64,000 nt of DNA from Photobacterium arenosum (GTDB taxonomy: Bacteria > Pseudomonadota > Gammaproteobacteria > Enterobacterales > Vibrionaceae), in the NCBI RefSeq assembly GCF_014841115.1, contig NZ_JACYTP010000001.1, positions 186,001 through 250,000 on the forward strand, given 5' to 3'. Positions 7,205 through 16,098 of the stretch are shown here, in pieces. A model generated the notes under the pieces. It was given only the letters and a program-made list of their open reading frames with translations. It made no database searches and was not told the origin of the DNA. The stretch's first letter is position 1. Every line of letters starts with the position of its first letter. The translations under genes and the position numbers were made by a program.

Positions 7205-8518
7205 ATGGCTAAAGACAAGAAAAATACACCTCAAGGTATCTTCGAGTTCTACGAGAAAAACCCGGATTCAGCGGACAAAAACGTCTTTGGCCGAGTCAGC
7301 TTTCCGGACAGACGTGGTTTCTTGAAAGGCGCAGGCTTAGCAACAATGGCTGCTGTGCTTGGCGGTGCGATTCCTTTTCACCGTAACATGCCCGCAGGCT
7401 TGATCCCCGCCGCTTTCGCGGAAGGCCTGGATGATGTGGTGATAGAAGGTAAAGATGGTCTGACGGTACTGAACGACAGGCCAATGAACGCAGAAACTCC
7501 GCCCCACCTTCTCAATGACGACATCACACCCACCTCGCGGCATTTTATTCGAAATAACGGTATCCCGCCGACTGATGTTAACCCGGACGCCTGGAAATTA
7601 ACGATTGACGGCCTGGTCGACAACCCCATGACATTAACCATTGAAGAGCTGAAGAAAAACTTCGATGTCGTAGAACAGCAACTGGTGTTGGAGTGCGGTG
7701 GGAATGGCCGCGCATTCTTCGAACCCAAAGCCACCGGGAATCAGTGGACCTACGGCGCCGTGGGTTGTTCAGCCTGGACAGGCGTGCGACTCGCCGATGT
7801 GCTGAAAGCCGCCGGTGTGAAAGATAACGCCGTTTATACCGCGCATTACGGTGCGGATAAAGACCTGTCCGGCAAGGAAGGAAAAATACCCATTTCCCGC
7901 GGTGTACCCATAATCAAAGCCATGAGCAGCGAAAACCTGATTGCCTTTGCTCAGAACGGCGAAGCACTGCACCCAATGAATGGTGCCCCGATACGGCTGA
8001 TCATTCCCGGCTGGCCCGGCTCCTGCTCGCAAAAATGGCTGACACGTATTCAAATCCGGGATCAAATTCATGACGGCCCCAAAATGACCGGTACGTCTTA
8101 CCGCGTGCCCAACCGCCCTGTTGCACCAGGAGAGAAAGTGGATGAAAAAGATTTTGAGATCATCGAACGAATGCCGGTGAAATCTCTGATTACCTCACCA
8201 CAAACCAACACCACAGTGTCTGGCAGTGAAACTTCGGTCCGGGGACATGCCTGGTCTGGCGATCGCAAGATAGAGAAAGTACAGGTTTCCATCGACTTTG
8301 GTGCAACCTGGATGGATGCTGATCTTTCCGCCCCAGCCAATGAAGGTGCCTGGCAAACCTTCACCACTAAGGTGAAATTCCCTCAGCCCGGATATTATGA
8401 AATCTGGGCCAAAGCCACAGACGACAAAGGCATCAGCCAGCCTTTTGCCATTGCGTGGAATCCCAAAGGCTATCTTAACAACACCTTCCACCGTGTCGCG
8501 CTGGTCGTTAACGGATAA
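7205..8518 (+). CDS. Molybdopterin-dependent sulfite dehydrogenase, catalytic subunit (SorA/SoxC type)
   Basis: The 437-residue protein has a twin-arginine signal (DRRGFLKGAG near residue 36, then a hydrophobic run and an Ala-rich cleavage region), so it is exported folded with its cofactor. The body is the oxidoreductase molybdopterin-binding fold with LECGGNGR, whose Cys164 should ligate molybdenum. It ends with the Mo-co dimerisation domain (from about residue 320). Such enzymes oxidise sulfite to sulfate and pass electrons to cytochrome c. The ATG at 7205 follows AAGG. The cytochrome gene starts 4 bases after its stop. No soxXYZAB genes are visible, which favours sulfite over thiosulfate oxidation. 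Confidence 0.88.
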   Translation: MAKDKKNTPQGIFEFYEKNPDSADKNVFGRVSFPDRRGFLKGAGLATMAAVLGGAIPFHRNMPAGLIPAAFAEGLDDVVIEGKDGLTVLNDRPMNAETPPHLLNDDITPTSRHFIRNNGIPPTDVNPDAWKLTIDGLVDNPMTLTIEELKKNFDVVEQQLVLECGGNGRAFFEPKATGNQWTYGAVGCSAWTGVRLADVLKAAGVKDNAVYTAHYGADKDLSGKEGKIPISRGVPIIKAMSSENLIAFAQNGEALHPMNGAPIRLIIPGWPGSCSQKWLTRIQIRDQIHDGPKMTGTSYRVPNRPVAPGEKVDEKDFEIIERMPVKSLITSPQTNTTVSGSETSVRGHAWSGDRKIEKVQVSIDFGATWMDADLSAPANEGAWQTFTTKVKFPQPGYYEIWAKATDDKGISQPFAIAWNPKGYLNNTFHRVALVVNG

Positions 8519-8522
8519 CCTC

Positions 8523-9182
8523 ATGAGTAGGATAACTTTTATCGAGCGGGTATTCCCGCTCTCATTTTCTCTGCTTCTGTTTGTCAGCCTGCCGCTTTCG
8601 GCCAATGAAACCCTGATTGCCGCAGGCGAACAACAAGCTTTAGTGTGCAAAGCCTGTCATCAGATGGAACCAAATGGGGTGGCAGCCATCGGGCCGCCGC
8701 TCTGGGGCTTAGCCGAGCGTCACATCGCCAGTTTCAAAGGCTTCAATTACAGCGATGCCTTAAAGCAGCAGCAGGGACAATGGGATGCCGCAAAACTTGA
8801 TGCGTTTTTAGCCTCCCCCTCAGACTTTGCCCCCGGCACCAAGATGGTTTTTCCCGGCGTGAAAGACCCGGGGACACGGGCAGCCATTATTGCCTGGCTG
8901 GCAACCAAAAACCCGACACCGCCGGATTGGATCACTGAATCGGCTGGCGAACCGGTAAAATCACCCGGTGAAGGTATCCTGGCACCGGGAAAAAACATGG
9001 CGCTGGTGGCTTCTGCTTGTTCCGCCTGCCATTCGCTTTATCTCGTTACACAGCAAGGACTCAGCAAAGAAAGATGGGATGAGTTATTAACATGGATGGT
9101 TGATGAGCAAGGGATGGATGAATTGGATCTGGATGATCGCGAAGCGATCCTTGTTTATCTTTCGACGTATTACGGAATGTAG
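8523..9182 (+). CDS. Periplasmic diheme cytochrome c, electron acceptor of the sulfite dehydrogenase
   Basis: The 219-residue product has a Sec signal peptide (hydrophobic FPLSFSLLLFVSLPLSA) and two haem c motifs, CKACH at residue 42 and CSACH at residue 166. The N-terminal half is a class I cytochrome domain with a methionine ligand candidate in the PGTKMVFPG segment. The second half is a SorB-like domain. The ATG at 8523 lies 4 bases after the catalytic-subunit stop codon, so the two form a SorAB/SoxCD-like pair. Confidence 0.85.
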   Translation: MSRITFIERVFPLSFSLLLFVSLPLSANETLIAAGEQQALVCKACHQMEPNGVAAIGPPLWGLAERHIASFKGFNYSDALKQQQGQWDAAKLDAFLASPSDFAPGTKMVFPGVKDPGTRAAIIAWLATKNPTPPDWITESAGEPVKSPGEGILAPGKNMALVASACSACHSLYLVTQQGLSKERWDELLTWMVDEQGMDELDLDDREAILVYLSTYYGM

Positions 9183-9259
9183 TGGCATCAGAATAACCAA
9201 CACAAAAAGAAATTCCGGAGTTATCTTTATATTATCCGCACCAATAATGTGAACCAACT

Positions 9260-9331
9260 CAATTGTAGGGCCCATTCCCAACCGCATAATCAGTTCGGCT
9301 TCAATCAAAATAGCCGTGTACCCTACAATTC
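9260..9331. repeat. Inverted repeat upstream of the 5'-nucleotidase gene
   Basis: AATTGTAGGG near 9261 and CCCTACAATT near 9321 are perfect 10-bp inverted copies about 50 bases apart, directly in front of the start codon at 9346. They could form a long stem in the leader RNA or be two protein-binding half-sites. No known regulator is recognised. Confidence 0.5.
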
Positions 9332-9345
9332 AGATGGAACCGAAT

Positions 9346-10908
9346 ATGAAAAAAGTCATTCACAGACCAATCCTAGCGACACTGGTAGCAACGCTCCTGG
9401 GCACATCCTCCTATGCGATTGCCGAAGTGCACCATGTCACGCTGTTGCACACCAATGACATTGAAAGTGTCTATGAACCCGTTGATGCATTCTGGAACCC
9501 GGATATCACCCGTATCGGTGGCATCCCTTATCTTGCAACACTCATCAAAGAAACAAGAGCAAAAGAAGAGACCAGCTTCCTCCTTGATGCTGGCGACATT
9601 TTCACCGGCTCACTCGCAAAAAAATCCAAAGGTAAACTCTCTTTCGATTTATATAGCGCCATGGGTTATGACGTAATCACGCTAGGCAACCACGAGTTTG
9701 AATACGGTTGGGAAACGCTCAAGCAAACAATGCCCAGAGCCGCTTACCCGGTACTGAATGCGAACATCAAGTTTGAGCAAAATGACGCACCTTTCGCTCA
9801 GCCTTATACCATTCTTGAGCAAGATGGAGTTCGAGTGGGTGTCATTGGCGTGATGGGGATTGATGCCTTCTATAACACGATGTGGAAAGGCAACAGAAAA
9901 GGCTTAACCATTGATGACCCCATTGCAGTCACTCAATACTGGGTGGACAAAATTCGTGATGACGTTGATATGATTGTGGTTCTGACTCACCAAAATAAAA
10001 CCGCCCCAATGCAAACCGATAAAGAAGCCGATCCGGAAGTCCAACGTGGATTCGATGAAGACTATGACATGGCAGGTAAACTGACAGGCGTTGATGTTAT
10101 TTTTGGTGGCCACTCAGATCATGGTTTGTGGAAACCTGTTGTTCATCCTAAAACAGGCACAGTCATTGGTTTAACTTTCGGGCAAGGCAAATACCTGGGC
10201 TACACAAAATTTGCAGTCGATACCGATAAACACAGTGTAAAACTGCTTGAAGGTAAACTGATTCCGGTTGAGTCAGACAAACTGAAACGAGATGAGAAAA
10301 CCAGTCAGTTAATTGAAACCGCGCGCAGCAAACATCCGGAACTGACTCAAACATTAGCCACGCTGGACAAAACCGCTTACCGCAGCTATTACCGAGAATC
10401 GAATGTGGGTAATTTGGTTGCCGACATAATGCGAACGGCGGCGAACGCAGACATCAGTATGATCAGCTCTGGCAGTATACGTGTCGACCTGAACAAAGGC
10501 CCGGTGACCATGGAAAATATCATGGATCTATTCCCTTTCACCGATAAGCTCTCTTTGGTTGAGCTGACAGGAAAACAAGTAAAAGAGCTACTTGAATACA
10601 GCTACACTCTCCCTTATGGATTAGCACAATTCTCGGGTATCGAGGCGCAATACGACAGTCAGAAACCAGAAGGAAACCGTTTACTGACGCTAAAAGTCAA
10701 TGGCAGCGCGGTAGAAAACGACCAGGTTTACAAGGTCGCTACCTATTCTTATGCCGCAAGTGGTGGTGACGGATATAAAGTGTTTTCTGAGGGTGAAATA
10801 CTGACAGAAACCGGTTCAATCACTCAGGTGCTCATTGAGCAGCTTAAAGCACAGAAAAACATTCAGGTACCAGCTTTAGGCCGTCAAATCGACGTATCCA
10901 AACAATAA
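9346..10908 (+). CDS. Periplasmic 5'-nucleotidase / metallophosphoesterase (UshA family)
   Basis: The 520-residue product has a signal peptide ending near SSYAIAE. The calcineurin-like domain has HTNDIE, DAGDIFTG, LGNHEFEYGW and GGHSDHG, which supply the dinuclear metal ligands. The C-terminal 5'-nucleotidase domain (about residues 340-505) has SSGSIRVDL and the aromatic substrate clamp region. The family hydrolyses nucleotides in the periplasm for salvage of nucleosides and phosphate. The ATG at 9346 is the start of the signal peptide. The next gene follows by 23 bases. Confidence 0.9.
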   Translation: MKKVIHRPILATLVATLLGTSSYAIAEVHHVTLLHTNDIESVYEPVDAFWNPDITRIGGIPYLATLIKETRAKEETSFLLDAGDIFTGSLAKKSKGKLSFDLYSAMGYDVITLGNHEFEYGWETLKQTMPRAAYPVLNANIKFEQNDAPFAQPYTILEQDGVRVGVIGVMGIDAFYNTMWKGNRKGLTIDDPIAVTQYWVDKIRDDVDMIVVLTHQNKTAPMQTDKEADPEVQRGFDEDYDMAGKLTGVDVIFGGHSDHGLWKPVVHPKTGTVIGLTFGQGKYLGYTKFAVDTDKHSVKLLEGKLIPVESDKLKRDEKTSQLIETARSKHPELTQTLATLDKTAYRSYYRESNVGNLVADIMRTAANADISMISSGSIRVDLNKGPVTMENIMDLFPFTDKLSLVELTGKQVKELLEYSYTLPYGLAQFSGIEAQYDSQKPEGNRLLTLKVNGSAVENDQVYKVATYSYAASGGDGYKVFSEGEILTETGSITQVLIEQLKAQKNIQVPALGRQIDVSKQ

Positions 10909-10931
10909 TACCCTGTGGAGGGTAAGCAGCA

Positions 10932-12350
10932 GTGCCTTTCAGAGAAAATTACAATGGCTGCAAGACTTATGGTTGCCCAAATTGCGGCAACCCCGAACAG
11001 TCACTCTACTCGCGCTCAGACAGGCTCGGTTACGATGCTTGGTATTGCTCTGAATGCGGTGCTTACCCACCCGTATTATTGAATCAGCCTATCCTTGCAC
11101 TGGCGGAGCAAATTCGCACCCGCCAGTGTGATAACTCCCTCTTTCGTCACTGCGCGTGTCGGCAGCCAACATTTCAGCGTTATGGTTTTACCGCAAGCGG
11201 CAGTCAACGCGTACAATGCACGCAATGTCACCAAGTGGTGACCTTACTCAATGCCAGAAAGCTGGCGAACAGACTTCAGCCAATTATGGATGCCCTGACC
11301 CACCGGGTCCGTCCCGGAGCAATCCAAAAAGCATGCCATCTGAGCGGAAAAGAGTTCGCAACACGTCTGCCTCTCCTCGCCCAGCTACTCACACAAGTAA
11401 GCCGTGGCTGGGAAAAAGAAATCGACTTCGCTTTGATCCAAACCCGCACGACGCGACAAGTCTGTCGCTCTGGTTTACAGCACGGTAATAACAAACAATA
11501 TGAAACCCGTCTTTGGACACTTTCGAGTGCAGATTCCCAATCCGGCTATCTGTTGTTATTCAATGACAACGCTTTATATGACGACGTTTCGCTCACCTCA
11601 GCAGTGCTGGCACAGAGTCTCTATCACCTTGATCACGTCGAGCCTGATTTAGATAGTAATATCGATGTGCTGAATAAAGCCGAGCACACTTACAGCAAGA
11701 TTTTAGCCCGCAGCCAGTTCGATAAACTAGCGTACAGCCTCCAGCGTCATGCTAAATCAAAAGAAGCACAGTTATTGCGTCCTGTCTACGCCGCCCATGC
11801 TCACTTCCAAAACCTGTACAGGATGACACATTGCGTACCGCCATCCGCGATTATTCTTGAGCATGAAAGCTTCTTGCGCGGTGCTTCTATTACGGCTTTT
11901 AGCCACGAAATAGGCAAAGGCCACACCGATCTCTATTATTGCCATTTAACCCAGAAAATTGACACATTGATGCCACCAGTAATCAGCAAGAATATGAGCT
12001 GGTGGAATGAGAAATGGTATCGCCTGTCAATTGAAAACAAGCATGGTAACTGGCAGGCTGGTATCGGCGTACTAACCAATGAACACAGCAAAATTCGCCA
12101 AATATTGCCTTCACATCCTGACTGGAATCAGTATTTCTGGCATGGGTTTAACCACTGGCTCACCCCTGAATACGCCAGACGTATTAGCCTGAAGCGCCTC
12201 CACCAGTGGCAAGCCGTCTATCGGTATTTGTACAACCTTGTCTTTACCGACCGGTTAAACATTAAAGCAACGCATGGCATTGAACCAACACAGATAAGCG
12301 CAATCGCAGATTTCATAAACCAAGAAAAGCTCAACTCGCGCAAACTGTGA
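10932..12350 (+). CDS. Hypothetical protein with two zinc ribbons, possibly a domesticated DDE transposase
   Basis: The 472-residue product opens with a zinc ribbon (CPNCG ... CSECG, residues 15-43). A second, IS1 InsA-like ribbon follows (HCACRQPTFQRYGF ... CTQCHQV, about residues 73-105), then a helix-turn-helix-like RPGAIQKACHLSGKEF. The middle part (IDFALIQTR and LWTLSSADSQSGYLLLF) looks like the first two strands of an RNase H-like DDE core. This order is that of IS1/IS1595-type transposases, but no terminal repeats were seen and the catalytic acids are not clearly preserved. The GTG start has GGAGGG upstream. Transposase ancestry is inference. Confidence 0.6.
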   Translation: MPFRENYNGCKTYGCPNCGNPEQSLYSRSDRLGYDAWYCSECGAYPPVLLNQPILALAEQIRTRQCDNSLFRHCACRQPTFQRYGFTASGSQRVQCTQCHQVVTLLNARKLANRLQPIMDALTHRVRPGAIQKACHLSGKEFATRLPLLAQLLTQVSRGWEKEIDFALIQTRTTRQVCRSGLQHGNNKQYETRLWTLSSADSQSGYLLLFNDNALYDDVSLTSAVLAQSLYHLDHVEPDLDSNIDVLNKAEHTYSKILARSQFDKLAYSLQRHAKSKEAQLLRPVYAAHAHFQNLYRMTHCVPPSAIILEHESFLRGASITAFSHEIGKGHTDLYYCHLTQKIDTLMPPVISKNMSWWNEKWYRLSIENKHGNWQAGIGVLTNEHSKIRQILPSHPDWNQYFWHGFNHWLTPEYARRISLKRLHQWQAVYRYLYNLVFTDRLNIKATHGIEPTQISAIADFINQEKLNSRKL

Positions 12351-12433
12351 ATGCAGCGATTGCTTAAGGCTTCTGAGTGAGAGTCCATGTCGCCTGCAAT
12401 ATGGAGTGCCCGCCTGTCTTCAGAACGAGTGAA

Positions 12434-12458
12434 ATCGGGCATGAACGCCGTGCCCGAT
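12434..12458. other. Stem-loop between convergent genes
   Basis: ATCGGGCA and TGCCCGAT form a perfect 8-bp stem with a 9-base loop. It lies between the convergent zinc-ribbon and NmrA-like genes, where transcripts from both sides should end. There is no T-run, so a classical terminator is not certain. Confidence 0.45.
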
Positions 12459-12499
12459 CGTCTGGAAGTTATGCTCTGCCACAGCAGGACGCTAGGAGA

Positions 12500-13387
12500 T
12501 TACCCCGCGGCCAGCGCATCAATCATAATATCAAGCTTAACCGTCCCAAGGCGGCGCTCAATGCTCAATCTGTCATGAAAGGCGATATGACCAGAGTTAA
12601 GACCCTGAGTCATTTCAATAAACCCGGCGATGGCTGCTGATGAAAATCCTTGGCCAGCTATTGACTGTGCCCAGTCTGATTCCGGTATTGAGAAAGGCTG
12701 TATCGCTTCTCCAAGTTTAAGGGATACGAGCTCCGCGACATCATTCGGGGAATACCTATCGGGACCTTCCAGATCAATGATTCGTACGCCGCGCCAGTCT
12801 TCACAAAGAACTTCAGCCGCGATGCGGCCAATATCTGGTGTTGCGATCATCGGGAACTTTTGATTCAACGGCGAAAGAAAACTGGGTAATTGGCGCTGGA
12901 GTATAGCCATCTTAACAAGCGGCCTCCAGTTTTCCATAAAGTAAGCTGCGCGAAGGAATACTACAGGCAATCCTGTGTCGATGATACAAGCCTCAAGCAT
13001 ACGATTCATGGCTATCCAGCCGGTTCCCTCGGCTTGTTCAGCACCGATTGATGAGAGAGCAACAATCTTGGCTAACTTCGCCTCTTTTGCTGCCGCTGCA
13101 ATGGTGTGAGCCATCTCTCTAGCCTGTGAAAATAGATCCTCGGACGAATACTGAGGAGGGCTGACGATGTACGCACCGTCCGCACCAGAAAAGGCCCTGC
13201 AAAGGGCAAAGCCATCTGAGAAATCAGCCACAGCGACTTCCGCCCCAAGTGTCGTCCACACATCCCCCGCTGGCTCATCTCGCACCACAACCCGCACACG
13301 TTTACCGGCATCGAGTAATGTTTTTGCGACAGCAGATCCTGTGCGGCCTGTAGCGCCTGTTACAACATACAATTCGTTAGTGCTCAT
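12500..13387 (-). CDS. NmrA-like NAD(P)-binding protein (atypical SDR)
   Basis: The 295-residue product begins with the Rossmann motif VVTGATGRTGSAVAKTLL. It continues like NmrA/QorB-type atypical short-chain dehydrogenases, with SSIGAEQAEG, LRAAYFMENW and a C-terminal substrate domain. Such proteins often act as NADP sensors or quinone reductases. The substrate is unknown. The ATG at 13387 follows GAGGAG. It is divergent from a LysR regulator gene 95 bases away, which probably controls it. Confidence 0.82.
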   Translation of the reverse strand: MSTNELYVVTGATGRTGSAVAKTLLDAGKRVRVVVRDEPAGDVWTTLGAEVAVADFSDGFALCRAFSGADGAYIVSPPQYSSEDLFSQAREMAHTIAAAAKEAKLAKIVALSSIGAEQAEGTGWIAMNRMLEACIIDTGLPVVFLRAAYFMENWRPLVKMAILQRQLPSFLSPLNQKFPMIATPDIGRIAAEVLCEDWRGVRIIDLEGPDRYSPNDVAELVSLKLGEAIQPFSIPESDWAQSIAGQGFSSAAIAGFIEMTQGLNSGHIAFHDRLSIERRLGTVKLDIMIDALAAG

Positions 13388-13482
13388 CAATCATCTCCTC
13401 GTTCAGAACCATAATGGATTCGATGTGAGGAATGCTATACTGCCCACCAACATATGAAAAATGCATGAAGGCTATATCGAGA

Positions 13483-14391
13483 ATGCAAAAAGTGGATATC
13501 GGTGGGGTCGATCTCAATCTTCTCAAGTTGTTTGACGCCTTACTGAAAGAAGGCAGTGTGACAGGTGCGGGCGCACGGTTAGGGCTGAGCCAGCCTGCGG
13601 CAAGTCGAGGTTTAGCACGCTTACGCCGATTATTGAACGACCGGATTCTGGTACGAACAACCAACGGATGGGAGTTTACACAAAGAGCACTCGCATTATC
13701 GGCACCGGTGACCAAATTATTGGATGATGCTCGCGCAATCGTCGCACCGTCGGAGTTTCATCCAAGCACCGCATCAGGGCAATTTACTGTTGCCACCGCA
13801 GATCATTTAGCCCTCTTATTAATGCCTGAGCTGGTCGCTAAATTTGCCTCGTTGGCACCCGGGATTGATCTCGTTATGCCAGCAACAGCCGGCGACAACG
13901 TTGATTTGATTGCTCAGGGTAGCGCCGATCTGGCAATTGGCTCTTTCGAAGGGCTTCCTGCAAGGTTTTACAGCAGGCGACTCTATGATGAAGATTTTGT
14001 CTGTGTGGTACGCCAAGATCATCCGATCATCGACGAAGAGTTGACGCTCGAAAAATTTGTCTCGTTATCGCATCTTTCGGTGATTATCACCGGCCAGGGA
14101 AGGAGTACCGTGGATGAAGCGCTAGCGCAACACGGGCTCACCAGAAGAATTGCGGTACGAACCCCTCACTTCTTGGTTGCTCCCATGATAGTGGCCGAAA
14201 GTGACTTGATTCTGTGCATTCCGCGAAGATTGGCCCATCGACTTGCCAAGTCGGTTGCTATAGAAGTACTTGAACTCCCGGTAGAAATACCGTCATTCAC
14301 CCCATCAATTATCTGGCATGAAAGGCAACATGATGATCCTGCCCACATATGGCTTCGCAACCTGATTGTAGAAATCGCCCGGAAACTGTGA
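13483..14391 (+). CDS. LysR-family transcriptional regulator
   Basis: The 302-residue product has the LysR helix-turn-helix (LLKLFDALLKEGSVTGAGARLGLSQPAASRGLARLR) at residues 8-45, followed by a periplasmic-binding-type effector domain. The NodD/SyrM-like sub-branch is suggested by the DLNLLKLFDALL start. The start at 13483 is the ATG just before this segment; two upstream in-frame ATGs are possible. It is divergent from the NmrA-like gene. The inducer is unknown. Confidence 0.88.
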   Translation: MQKVDIGGVDLNLLKLFDALLKEGSVTGAGARLGLSQPAASRGLARLRRLLNDRILVRTTNGWEFTQRALALSAPVTKLLDDARAIVAPSEFHPSTASGQFTVATADHLALLLMPELVAKFASLAPGIDLVMPATAGDNVDLIAQGSADLAIGSFEGLPARFYSRRLYDEDFVCVVRQDHPIIDEELTLEKFVSLSHLSVIITGQGRSTVDEALAQHGLTRRIAVRTPHFLVAPMIVAESDLILCIPRRLAHRLAKSVAIEVLELPVEIPSFTPSIIWHERQHDDPAHIWLRNLIVEIARKL

Positions 14392-14410
14392 ACAAAAGCT
14401 GTCGTTGTGT

Positions 14411-14830
14411 TTAGCTTGGTTGACTAGCATCAATCTTGTTGATTGTTCCAAGAGAAACCGCAACCAGTTTTTCTTCGTTATCTGTTTTGGCGTATACCTT
14501 GCACTCACAGGTAGCTTGACGCTTTCCAGAGTATAAAACTGTTGACCTGGCAATCAATCTGTCTCCGATCGCTGGCCTGACGTAGTTCACTTTATATTCT
14601 GAAGTGACACAGCTTCCCAGTACTGATGCTCCAGCAAAGGTAATACAGTTATCAGCCAAATAGCTAACGACACCACCATGTGCAAAACCATTGTTTTGCT
14701 TGAGATCATCTCTCATCTCAAGGCTCAATTCAGCAGTGCCGGCCTCAAAAACGTCCAGCTTTGTCCCCAAAAGCAAACTGAAAGACTGCTGTGCCAGGAT
14801 CTCTTTCCCTTTCTCTAACATATTGCTCAA
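14411..14830 (-). CDS. PaaI-family hotdog thioesterase (probable integron cassette gene)
   Basis: The 139-residue single hotdog domain shows the PaaI/YbgC-type signature NNGFAHGGVVSYLADN, with the catalytic Asn/Gly region, then the strand YKVNYVRPAIGDRL. Such enzymes hydrolyse acyl-CoA thioesters. GGAGA lies 7 bases before a TTG at 14830, and an in-frame ATG follows at 14821. Its start lies 36 bases after an attC-like site and it has the same orientation as the cassette genes upstream. No attC follows it, so it may be the terminal cassette or a flanking gene. Confidence 0.75.
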   Translation of the reverse strand: MSNMLEKGKEILAQQSFSLLLGTKLDVFEAGTAELSLEMRDDLKQNNGFAHGGVVSYLADNCITFAGASVLGSCVTSEYKVNYVRPAIGDRLIARSTVLYSGKRQATCECKVYAKTDNEEKLVAVSLGTINKIDASQPS

Positions 14831-14865
14831 TTTTCATCTCCTTACCGATATTCCGAAAATCTCAT

Positions 14866-14896
14866 GCTCAACCCGCCGCGCATGCGTTTGTTAGGC
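14866..14896 (-). repeat. Short attC-like recombination site
   Basis: Read on the minus strand it runs from GCCTAAC (an RYYYAAC core) to GTTGAGC (a GTTRRRY core) with AAACGCATGCGCGGCGG between them. It is only 31 bases, far shorter than a functional attC, and probably internally deleted. It separates the 14905 open frame from the thioesterase gene. Confidence 0.5.
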
Positions 14897-14904
14897 GTCT
14901 ACCT

Positions 14905-15123
14905 CTACTTTCCACCATTTAGGTCTTTTGGATATATAGGAATGCCCTTCTGGAGCAAAAGCATTAAGGTTAGGATATCGTCTGGTGACACACTCAATAG
15001 AAGCCTGTGGAACCTCTCATGATTAGGCCAGGAACTGGCTAAGCTTTTTCTATAATCATGCGCTTCGGGCTTGTCCCCCCCGGATAAAGTGTCGGCTGGG
15101 AGACATTTATCCTGACCTGTCAT
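14905..15123 (-). CDS. Small open frame reading through an attC site (probable gene fragment)
   Basis: The 72-codon frame begins with an ATG overlapping the stop codon of the preceding gene (ATGA). It reads through the degenerate attC at 15073-15125 and ends with a segment (SVSPDDILTLMLLLQKGIPIYP) that looks like the end of a real protein. The part after the attC has no start codon of its own. The most likely reading is a cassette that lost its 5' end. No family is recognised. Confidence 0.35.
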   Translation of the reverse strand: MTGQDKCLPADTLSGGDKPEAHDYRKSLASSWPNHERFHRLLLSVSPDDILTLMLLLQKGIPIYPKDLNGGK

Positions 15124-15125
15124 GT
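15073..15125 (-). repeat. Degenerate attC site of the epimerase cassette
   Basis: On the minus strand the arms GGATAAATGTC and GACACTTTATCC pair with a bulged base, followed by ACAAGCCCG, as in the better preserved sites at 17357 and 19373. The R' core that should read GTTGAAC is replaced by a G-run, so the site is probably inactive. Confidence 0.6.
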
Positions 15126-15941
15126 GTAATTTTTTATATATCTTTCAACTAACTGAGTCGGTTTGAACCTTGAGCTAACAGGAAGGACAAGATTAAGTTT
15201 TTCAACTTCTGTCGCCTCCGGACCATTGATGGACTCGAATTCATCCCAGCATATTTCGGTCACCTTTTGAACAATAGTATGACTCAATAAAAGTTGAGAA
15301 AATGCCTTTGGGCTAAATCCTTTGGGCTCAGCAATAAAGTGCTGTTTCTGGAAGAATCCCTCTTGCACCAATAACAAATAGTATCTCGCAATGTCAACAA
15401 CATGAATATATTGGTTAAAACCTACAGAGGGTACTGCCACATTTATTGTGTGATCAGACAGAGACTCAACAATTCGTTTCAGCTGACAGTTTTCCCCGCC
15501 ATAAACCAAGCTAGGGCAATAAACAATATTCCAGTTTTTCCTCAACGCTAGCTGTATTGTGTATACATCGGGCTTAACTGCTTCCAAGGGCTTTAGAATG
15601 AAGTTTTGCAAATCTTCAGGTGACGACTTACCAAAGAGCCAAACACCTGATGTATGGATTTTTATCGCACCCTCAGTAGCAAATTTATCGAGATGTTCTA
15701 GTAGTCCTTGTTCAATAACAGCGATTTCGTCAGGTGAATATTCAGACCAATGCGGGCGAGCACAATTAATAACCACATCAAAGGAACCTGTAAAATCAGA
15801 ACTATCGGGGCCGATTATTCCTGTCTTGGGAACACCTGCCTTGTCTCTGCTATATACGAATACTTCAAAACGATGTTCACGAAATAGATTCGTTACGTGA
15901 TGACCAATGTAACCATTAGCCCCAGCAATGAGTACCTTCAT
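15120..15941 (-). CDS. NAD-dependent epimerase/dehydratase family protein (cassette gene)
   Basis: The 273-residue product starts with the Rossmann fingerprint MKVLIAGANGYIGHHV and continues like an extended SDR: DVVINCARPHWSEYSPDE, HTSGVWLFGKSS, then YCPSLVYGGENC in place of the YxxxK catalytic segment. The changed active site suggests an atypical SDR that may bind rather than convert its ligand. AGAGGAAG precedes the ATG at 15941. ACATAAC at 15965-15971 (GTTATGT on the coding strand) marks the preceding attC end, and an attC follows the stop codon. Confidence 0.72.
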   Translation of the reverse strand: MKVLIAGANGYIGHHVTNLFREHRFEVFVYSRDKAGVPKTGIIGPDSSDFTGSFDVVINCARPHWSEYSPDEIAVIEQGLLEHLDKFATEGAIKIHTSGVWLFGKSSPEDLQNFILKPLEAVKPDVYTIQLALRKNWNIVYCPSLVYGGENCQLKRIVESLSDHTINVAVPSVGFNQYIHVVDIARYYLLLVQEGFFQKQHFIAEPKGFSPKAFSQLLLSHTIVQKVTEICWDEFESINGPEATEVEKLNLVLPVSSRFKPTQLVERYIKNYT

Positions 15942-16098
15942 TCTTCCTCTGAATTCAATATTACACATAACACGTGACATGCATTCTGTAGCCACATTCA
16001 GGGGTGGATACCGCTGAAACCAAAATTCCGCAGACCACTTTCATCACAAAAGTCACCGCATACCAAAATACGACGAGGCATGAATCCCTCTTGACGCT

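Noticed and set aside
7205-9182. SoxCD of the thiosulfate-oxidising system
   Set aside because: The proteins are similar to SoxCD, but no soxXYZAB genes are present, so sulfite oxidation is the safer reading.
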